Part shown: piece by piece, positions 56,840 through 64,000 of the stretch
Layout: each line of letters opens with the position of its first letter
How positions within the stretch are numbered: the first letter of the stretch is position 1
Assembly: GCA_037783415.1 (NCBI GenBank)
Contig: JAZGTN010000009.1
Coordinates: 11,532,001-11,596,000 of the forward strand
Length of the DNA: 64,000 bases
Origin: Leptasterias polaris
Taxonomy: Eukaryota > Echinodermata > Asteroidea > Forcipulatida > Asteriidae
Direction of reading: 5' to 3'
Notes under the pieces: model-generated
Seen by the model: only the letters and a program-made list of their open reading frames with translations
Told to the model about the DNA's origin: nothing
Database searches by the model: none
Made by a program: the position numbers and the translations under genes

Positions 56840-59800
56840 ATGGTTTTGCAGCGCATGAAGATGTCAGGACTGTTACTGTTCATCGTTGGAGTACTGTTCA
56901 AAAGTAAGTTATTATGAGTGAAACTTTGAAATGCAGAAGTCGTTAACAAAAACGGTCATTCCTTTATACGAGCAACTTAGTAAAAATTATAATGAAGACT
57001 TATACACCTGTGTCCACAAATGTAATGCGCTCATGGCGCTGGCTTCAGTAATACCGTTCCTCCTTATTTGGATACCCTTGGTGTAGTTGGCAAAAAAAAG
57101 TGAACAGGGGTTGCTGATAAAAGCAGCAGCAGACTGAACAGTTACTCCAAAGTCTCTTCAGTCTAAAAACTCCCACGTCAGAATTGACCCTCATTCTGGG
57201 TCCCAAGGTGCCTGAAACATTTCCGGGTCAGGCTGACCTGGAAAGTGGTTAAAATAATATGGGGTTTTAAACCGAATTCTGCGTCAGTTTTGATCCTATT
57301 TTGTGTCTTTTTGACACTGATTATTGACTACTGTGGTTTTTAAGAACAAGGATTCATCTTATTTAATATTAGGTATTAACTTCACAGTTTAAAACATTTG
57401 TGGTTTCTTGTTTACCAATCAATTTGTGACCACAAAAAAGTATGCACCCCGTTTTTGCTGTCACACTGTAGGCAAAACTTTACGGTCCTATACTAGACAA
57501 CTCAATGTCAATGTTTTCTTCTTCGTCCTCAGCATCTTGTGGGCAAGGGACTGTGACAGTATCTCCGAACGTAAAAGTTGACAATGGCAGTCCAACAACA
57601 CTTTCCTGCAGATACACTGTGGATAATGATTACGTACTCTATAACCTAGAATGGAGAAGGGGGGACAGTGTAGATTATAGTTATAGAATTGCTGATTTTG
57701 TTACTGATGTCGATCAACCAATATACTACAACAACTTCAGCTCATCAGATTACACAGCCTCTAGAGATAAACTTAATAAAATAGCATCCTTGGCTATTGC
57801 TGCTGTAAGCTTTCAGGATGACTCGGGGCTCTTCTGGTGTGTCATTCAAGTTTTTCCTTCGGGGGGTCCAGTGACGTCTACACTGTAAAAACGGCGCTTA
57901 GCGTTTAAACACACACACAACATGTTTACACGCAAACATGTTTAGAAATATGCTTGAAAGCTAAATGGGTATCTCCTTAACATGTCAAAAAGCTAAACGT
58001 GTTGAGATTTGTTATGCTTGTTTTAAGTGAAGTTTTGATTTTAAACACATACAAAACATGTTTACACGCAAACATGTTTAGAAATATGTTTGTAAGCTAA
58101 ATGGGTATCTCCTTAACATGTCAAAAAGCTAAACGTGTTGAGATTTGTTGTGCTTGTTTTAAGTGAAGTTTTGAATTTAAACACAATCAAAACATGTTTA
58201 CACGCAAACATGTTTAGAAATATGTTTGAAGCTAAATGGCTACCTCTTTAACATGTCAAAAAGCTAAACGGGTTGAGATTTGTTGTGCTTGTTTGAAATG
58301 CAGTTTTGAATTTAAACACATACAAAACATGTTTACACGCAAACACGTTCAGAAATATGTTTGAAGCTAAATGCTATCTCTTTAACATGTCAAAAGCTAA
58401 ACGTGTTTTGAACTGGTTTGAACATTTGAATACACCAGAATGTGTTTACATCATTGAATACGTTTGCTATTGGTATGAAAAAGCTAAGCAGCTAGTCATG
58501 ATAGGCTTCCACGTAGGCATATAGGCCTTCCTTGGAGAGCGTTTTTGCTATATGGCATAAACACATAATTAAAAGGGTTTAAAATAATTCGCATTTTGGT
58601 AATACGTAACTTTACAAAGGTATCAAAAATGCTCCACACGTTTAGCCCCTCATGGCAAGTAAAATTGCTCAGGTAGCAAACGTACTAAAATGATGAACAC
58701 ACATTCTGGTGTATTTGAATGTTCAAACCAGTTCAAACCTGCATTGATCGCAACACGTTTAGCTTTTTGACATGTTAAAGGGATACCAATTTAGCTTACA
58801 AACATATTTCTAAACATGTTTGCTTGTAAACATGTTTTGTATGTGTTTAAATTCATCAGTTTGTTTAGAATGAAATGGGCGGGGTTTCATTAAATATGCA
58901 CAAATATAGACCTTGGTGTTTATTCAAAACCATTGTAGGTATAACAGCCTTTCCTGCGCAGTAGTTTACACTTTAATGTGTGTAATTCAATTGAAGCAAA
59001 TTTTTGTTGTATCATATTGGCCAGCACTTCAAAGATTCACACCATGGGTAGAAAGTAAAGCCCAAAATGTATATAATTGGAACGGATTCTGAGACTTCAA
59101 AATGACCGTTTTCAGTATGACTGAAATTATGGCATCATTGCTCCTCAAATCATCTCGATGAAAATCATCTCTATGAAAATCATCTCGATGACCGTTGAGA
59201 TGATGATGATTTATCGATTCTCATGCCGAGCGTAGCTTGGGCGTTATGTTTCAGTAAGCAGGCAGGCGAATGTTGCAACATTTCTCTTTTCTTTTCTTCA
59301 GGTGTTTAAAAATTAAGCTTATTCTCTGAAACGTGTTGGATTCTAAACATGTTTAGCACTCACTATGAACCCTAAACACATTCAATCTAAACGTATCACA
59401 GGCTAAATGTGTCTCGGGGTAAACATGTCACAGAAACGCAAAATCTAAACATGTTGAGGGCTAAACGTGTGAAAAAAGTGGGTACAAGCGAGGCGTTTAG
59501 AAATGTGTTTAGATTCTAAACGCCGTTTTTACAGTGTATCAGTGATTCAATTGAAGTGATTGTGACAGGTACGTTAATATCTTAATGAAAACACCGTTCT
59601 TTTCACAAACGTGTATAACGTTTTCACAAACGTGTAATAAACACAATCCACCTTAAATACATGGTACTGTAGGCCTATATAATTATGGGAAAGGTACGAT
59701 GTGGATTTATACAATTTACAAATGTATAATGTGTAGAAGTTATATCCCCTTTGGTCCTCATGTTTTGTCAATTGACAAACAAAATATTTGCTCAACAAGT

Positions 59801-61713
59801 TTCGATTTGTCATGTATTTAGGGCACATTATGTGCAATAGGTGTAGTTCATCATGAACATTACTTAAATGTCGGATTTTCGGCCCTTTTCGAAACCATGG
59901 CTTGCTACCGTATTTTTTCAAGCTAGACAGTTTACTGCAATGTTTGTAATGCCCTGTACTGTGTAGATATGTTTCCAAACTATTAGGAGAAAATTATGTT
60001 ATTATCAATCCTCCAAGAGGTAATTGAACTCAGATGTAATAGTTTTCTTCAAATGAACTCTTTACTGTTTTGTACTTTGTCTGTAATTCTAAGTTGGTAT
60101 TTTTTAAACAAAAGGGTGACAATGTACAAAATTAAATAGAAAAGGCGTGTTTAATCTAAACATCAACCAGAAAGAAAAAAAAATCATCTTGAAGTGCTTT
60201 CATTGTTCAAAAGCATAATATATTGTTATTAAATAGTTTGTTACATTATTTATTCCACTTATTAAAAGTGTGCATGTAACAAAATTTCAAGCAATTTTTA
60301 CCCGAGTCATTTTAGATTAATGACAGTGGTGGATGTGTTTCAATACAAATATACCATGTCAATTTTGTATCTTGGGAGACATGTGAATTAAAATAGTGCT
60401 GAGGTGGCTTGTATTTTAGAGATACAAGTATTTATTATAATGGGTGGCATGCTTGGCTCGCCTGTCGCTAATGTGACCCTGGTTCGATACCCGGCTAAGG
60501 CCATTGTGAGTTGTGCGTTGGTTATCTGCTGTGTCACGATGGTTATTCTCCGGGCCCTCCGGTTTTCCTCCCTCCGGAAAAAACCCAAACACTTTCAATC
60601 TCAAGTGGTGCTCCTTGACATGGGTTGATGTGGCTGGCTGGCAAGCAAAGGCACCCTTGTGTGCCTGCTTTTCAAACACGTTGTAGCCGCGTCCTTCGCA
60701 ATTCAGCTTCTCGGTTGCGATTAAGGATGATTAGCCTCCCAAATTGCTATTAGGGTGCTTATGTAATTACTTAAATGTACATGAAATTTTGACAACAATT
60801 TTTGTTTACTGTAGTTCTCCCAATGAGCATCACTATATCTGATGAGACTGGAGCCTATCCTTCTGGTGGTACATCATACCTTGTAGAAGGACAGGAACGT
60901 CAGTACACGTGTGTGGTACCAGACATTAATCCGGGAGCTACATTCACTTGGACTGTCAGAGGTCAGAGTCTTACACCAGATGGTAACTATAATATCACTG
61001 GTAGTAACGGGTTAACAACAAGCATCAGTACAACCACAATAACAGCTGTAGCAGGAAACGATGGGGAGATGTTACAATGTCGAGCGTCAAACAAGAATGG
61101 CCATGATGGAGTTTCTACCACTGTGGGGCTGGATGTCAAAGGTAACTACTTGTACTATTTCTTTGTAACTGAACATAACAAACCTAATTTGACATCCATG
61201 CCCGACATAAATAGAAAATGTTGACTTTAATTTGTATACCTTGTTAAATGTTGTTTAAGTATGCTTCTTTTTGCTTTTAAATGTTAAATTGTACATTTTC
61301 ATTTTCAACACAACTTCCGGTATTTGTAGTTTGTACTTACTGTAAACGTAAATTGAATAAAAAGTTGATTTTATTTTCCTTTATAGTGCCTCCGAAGGCT
61401 TCATCGATGTCGCTATTAGGTTCCAGTGGACCCCTCGGAGATCCAGCAGACGTTGTTGAAGGCACAGCACACACAATTACATGCAGGGTTCTGGGTACCA
61501 AACCAGCTGCAACCATCAAGTGGTATCTTAACGATGTAGAGCAAACAACTACTACCACATCCCCTGGAGTAGGAGATGGACTGGTGGATACAGAAAGTTA
61601 CTGGACATTCACTCCGGAGAGGGTCAACCATAGACAGATGGTCAAGTGTGAGGCAAACACTGAAGAGTCGGAACCTCAATTCCCTTCAGCATCTACTACA
61701 TTGAATGTCATTG
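56840..61713 (+). CDS. Ig superfamily gene 3: leader, V exon (interrupted), two further Ig exons
   Basis: Exons: leader 56840-56903 ('SGLLLFIVGVLFK'); V exon 57533-57880 plus 59539-59568; Ig exon 60815-61141; Ig exon 61387-61713. All joins are phase 1. The V exon has 'TLSCRYTVDN', 'NLEWRRGD' and 'DSGLFWC', and would be 378 bp without the inserted element, against 375 bp in its paralogues. Ig 2 has 'RQYTCVVPDINPG', 'TFTWTVRG' and 'MLQCRASNKNG'; Ig 3 has 'TITCRVLG', 'IKWYLND' and 'VKCEANTE'. These resemble I-set/C2-type domains of nectin- or DSCAM-like adhesion proteins. The gene continues past 61713 (donor gtaag), and no membrane exon was found in the window. In this haplotype the V exon is broken by a 1.66-kb element. 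Confidence 0.82.
57881..59536. mobile_element. TA-flanked element II inside the V exon of Ig gene 3
   Basis: The termini CACTGTAAAAACGGCG and CGCCGTTTTTACAGTG are perfect inverted repeats, flanked by TA (57879-57880 and 59537-59538). The interior has four tandem units of about 136 bp (starting near 57917, 58055, 58191 and 58326) with AACATGTTTACACGC and AAACATGTTTAG motifs. An inverted copy at about 58698-58855 makes a large palindrome, and more AAACATGTTTAG-type motifs fill 59330-59520. A small ATCATCTCGATG repeat lies at 59150-59205. No transposase is present. Same class as the element at 53910. Confidence 0.88.
59569..60439. other. intron of Ig gene 3
   Basis: It is AT-rich, with no recognised repeat. 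A 134-codon open frame on the minus strand (59574-59978) has no motif and starts inside the donor region, so it is not called a gene. Confidence 0.45.
60440..60740 (+). repeat. tRNA-derived SINE with conserved tail domain
   Basis: 'GGTGGCATGCTTGGCTCGCC' and the B box 'GGTTCGATACCCGG' are followed by 'TTCTCCGGGCCCTCCGGTTT' and 'CTCCCTCCGGAAAAAACCCA', a block common in invertebrate SINEs. It differs from the SINE family at 28, 47, 50.8 and 53.35 kb. It lies 75 bp before the second Ig exon of gene 3. Confidence 0.65.
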
Positions 61714-63300
61714 GTAAGTACAATATTGATTATATTGATTTGTCTTTAAAGTCAATTTTGTTCGTTCACTCAAAAACTAAAAGTAACGGCAAAAGTTAGA
61801 CAGTATTAAAACAAAATGTTTTTAAAAACGAGCACAGTTGATTTTTGGTGAAATACTGACTATTAATTTTTGACACAATTGATACATAGTTTCATTTACT
61901 TGAACTACCAGCTTAAACCGGAAGGCAAAGATTTTAATGTAATTTAAAACCTGATGACGTCCGGATGACGTAATGTATTCACAAGGCGAAGTTAAGATAA
62001 GATTTATAAGATTATCTGACAACAGAATCCAGGTTTTTGGTGAAAACAAAGGATCAATGTCCCCATTGGTTTGTACACAAGCAATGGCCGCCTGGTTAAT
62101 GTCAATGACACTACTGTCGGGCGCTAAGTCGCCATTTAAGTCTAAAGGCCCAGAGAGATGATTGAAAACATCTGTTCACCAACTGGCTGGGAGACCTTTG
62201 ATGTCTTACCGACAGTTTCTGCGTTTAGAAAATAGGAGATAAGCCCTCGCAAGCCCTCTTACCTGTGGAAGTCACGACTGACAAGGTCCCGAACATAAGT
62301 TCGGCTGAAACAGGTGCCTCGTTTTAGAGTTTAAAAACTATTTTTACTATTAGTTTCCTGGGTGCTGGAATAATATGCCATCATTCTTTGACTTTCCTGG
62401 ATGTCCGGGGAATAAACCGCAGAGGCAAATTTCCCCTGATTTTTGATGCGGGGGGGGGGGGTCGTTTTGATCGTTTACAACACTCGATCAAATTTTGAGC
62501 AAATAATGATAATTATGCACCACACATTTCACAGACGACTGTAGGAATGATTTGTCCCTGCCCAGCAAGCTGCAATAATTTGGAAATCAGTGTGTCATTT
62601 AGCCGCCTGTCTACCTGTTTCAGGACAGGTAAAACTCACCTGTCTATCCTGTAAAAAAAAACTGAATTCACTAAAGCCTGTTTTTGTGTGTTTTGTTTTT
62701 TAAAAGAGTTTACTTGAAGCCAAACCTATAATTGAAGCAAGTCCTTTTTGACTATAATGCCGACAGTGAAGCCTAAGATTGCAACCAGTGGGTTTTTTTT
62801 GCAACGAAAAGTATATTACTTATACACATCAATCAATTGTTTATATAATAAATGATATCAATACAAATTGATTAAAAGGGTCTTCCCACTGATATGCGTT
62901 ACTATTTGTTATGAAGGATATGTTACACTTCATATCATACTGTGTGTCCTGTAAGTATTTTAGTATTAGACGCAAAGAAAAGGGGAGCTTACTACAAAGT
63001 ACCTTGTCTTGACATTAAGAATTGGAGCAAGACACCCCCCCCCCCCACACCACCCACCCCACCCCCGAAAATCAGCAGACATGACTTATGAGTTGAAGCA
63101 CACAGACCATCGTAATGCATGAATTTTTATCTACATCACTAACTCACGAAACTTACTGTAGATACACATCCATTAATCCTCTGCTGGCCGTGGGTCAACG
63201 TTTAACAAACATACAACGCCCATAAATGAACCGAAGACCAACATCAAACAATCATGAAGCGATTCCTTTTACTTATCAACTCAATAACTGTAATAATACG
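61714..63300. other. intron or intergenic DNA after the last Ig exon
   Basis: No further Ig, membrane or cytoplasmic exon was recognised. There are poly-G (62450) and poly-C (63034) runs, and a diverged TGACGTC pair at about 61953-61972, like that of the Helitron-like elements. Confidence 0.4.
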
Positions 63301-64000
63301 AGAAATTTATATAGCGCATAATGCAGAAGCCTCTATGCGCAACACAAAAACAAAAACATAGAAAAGAATATAATTTTTAAAAGCAAGTTACACAAATAAA
63401 GATTCAAACAAATGAGTTTTTAAAAGTCCCTTGAAAATCTTAAGAGAGCCAGCTTGGCGAATATTAAGAGGTAAGTCATTCCATAATGAAGGTGCAATGA
63501 AGTTGAAGGCTCTTTGACCATAACATTTTGTGGAAAAAGTAGTTTGCGTGAGTAGGGATTGGCCAGCAGATCGGAGAGGACGAACAGGAATATATTTATG
63601 GAGAAGATCAGATATATAGTCAGGGGATAAGCCATGAAGAGCTTTGAAAGTGAGAAGATTTAACTTATAAACGATACGCAGTTTGATTGGGAGCCAGTGG
63701 AGTTCTTGTAAGATGGGAGTAATATGTTGGGAACGAGGGGTGCGAGAGACGAGGCGAGCAGCGGTGTTCTGAACTCGTTGAATTTTAGAAAGTTCTCTAT
63801 CTGACAGACCAATTAGAAGAGAATTGCAAGAGTCGAGTCTGGAAGTGACAAAGGCATGAACCAGTAAAAGAGTAGAATCATCATCAAGATGGCGCCGGAT
63901 TCGACCTATTTTTCGAATTTGTAGAAGAGCAGATTTGCATATATTGGTTACCTGGTCGGTCATACTCATTGTAGAATCCATTAGAATACCGAGGTTTCTA
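63301..64000 (-). mobile_element. L2/CR1-group LINE, 3' end, partial
   Basis: The element enters from the right edge on the minus strand. It has a coding part (63388-64000) followed by a short 3' UTR ending near 63300 in 'GCGCTATATAAATTTCTCG', a tail typical of L2/CR1-like LINEs that lack poly(A). Confidence 0.75.
63388..64000 (-). CDS. LINE reverse transcriptase C-terminus, partial
   Basis: The frame is open from the window edge to TAA at 63388-63390. It begins within the 'RNLGILMDSTMSM' segment that follows the reverse-transcriptase core, then has 'RLDSCNSLLIGLS', 'KIQRVQNTAARLV', 'LHWLPIKLRI', 'TFKALHGLSPDYI' and 'SLWNDLPLNIR'. These are standard C-terminal landmarks of L2/CR1-group ORF2. 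The catalytic FADD box would be off the edge. No stop or frameshift is seen. Confidence 0.9.
   Translation of the reverse strand, partial: RNLGILMDSTMSMTDQVTNICKSALLQIRKIGRIRRHLDDDSTLLLVHAFVTSRLDSCNSLLIGLSDRELSKIQRVQNTAARLVSRTPRSQHITPILQELHWLPIKLRIVYKLNLLTFKALHGLSPDYISDLLHKYIPVRPLRSAGQSLLTQTTFSTKCYGQRAFNFIAPSLWNDLPLNIRQAGSLKIFKGLLKTHLFESLFV

Noticed and set aside
57905..58400. CRISPR-like regularly spaced palindromic repeats
   Set aside because: Units are tandem copies about 136 bp long without unique spacers, lie inside a TIR element in an animal genome, and no cas genes exist.
59574..59978. 134-codon open frame on the minus strand
   Set aside because: AT-rich, no domain, starts within the donor region of an Ig V exon and runs through an intron; probably chance.

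Overview
The window looks like animal nuclear DNA, most likely from an echinoderm and probably a sea star. The coding exons are short, with GT/AG introns and matching phases. The intergenic DNA is AT-rich, full of poly-G/C tracts and packed with transposable elements. One dispersed repeat (33908-34256 and 55547-55903, with the landmark 'TTGGTGTATCCCAACATAT') is a type I associate with echinoderm genomes. There is no operon structure and nothing bacterial or organellar.

Layout. (1) 1-2684: 3' part of an L1/Tx1-type LINE ending in a poly(A) tail, stopping 14 nt before a small exon (2699-2774) that resembles part of a fibrinogen-related domain. (2) About 3.6-24 kb: a 20-kb pile of Helitron-like elements, mostly head to tail. 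Each ends in a CCGAACACCT box, a terminal hairpin and CTAG. Several begin with hairpins built from the reverse complement of that box. One copy is split by a 5.76-kb piggyBac transposon (12770-18527), whose transposase gene is itself split by a 1.67-kb terminal-inverted-repeat element (13927-15596). Removing that element and one 5-bp target duplication restores one open frame. (3) 25368-35640: at least fifteen exons of a family C G-protein-coupled receptor of the GABA-B type, from the middle of the ligand-binding lobe to the stop codon. The N-terminal exons were not found; one intron carries a decayed LINE. (4) 36-49 kb: largely non-coding DNA with a four-fold tandem duplication, a LINE-tail palindrome, foldback repeats and SINEs. 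(5) 49541-61713: three tandem cassettes of leader exon plus V-type immunoglobulin exon, with conserved upstream DNA. Only the third is followed by two further Ig exons. Its V exon is interrupted by a TA-flanked element, and excision would restore the frame exactly. (6) 63388-64000: an L2/CR1-like LINE on the minus strand, running off the edge.

The most unusual material is the Helitron-like family with covarying terminal hairpins, the TA-target elements with heavily repeated internal motifs, and the leader-V cassette array. The array may be three genes or alternative 5' cassettes for shared downstream Ig exons. The Ig proteins look like cell-surface or secreted recognition molecules and the GABA-B-like protein is a membrane receptor; nothing ties these loci functionally beyond proximity. 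All exon boundaries were read by eye from splice consensus, phase and family similarity; no database search was possible.
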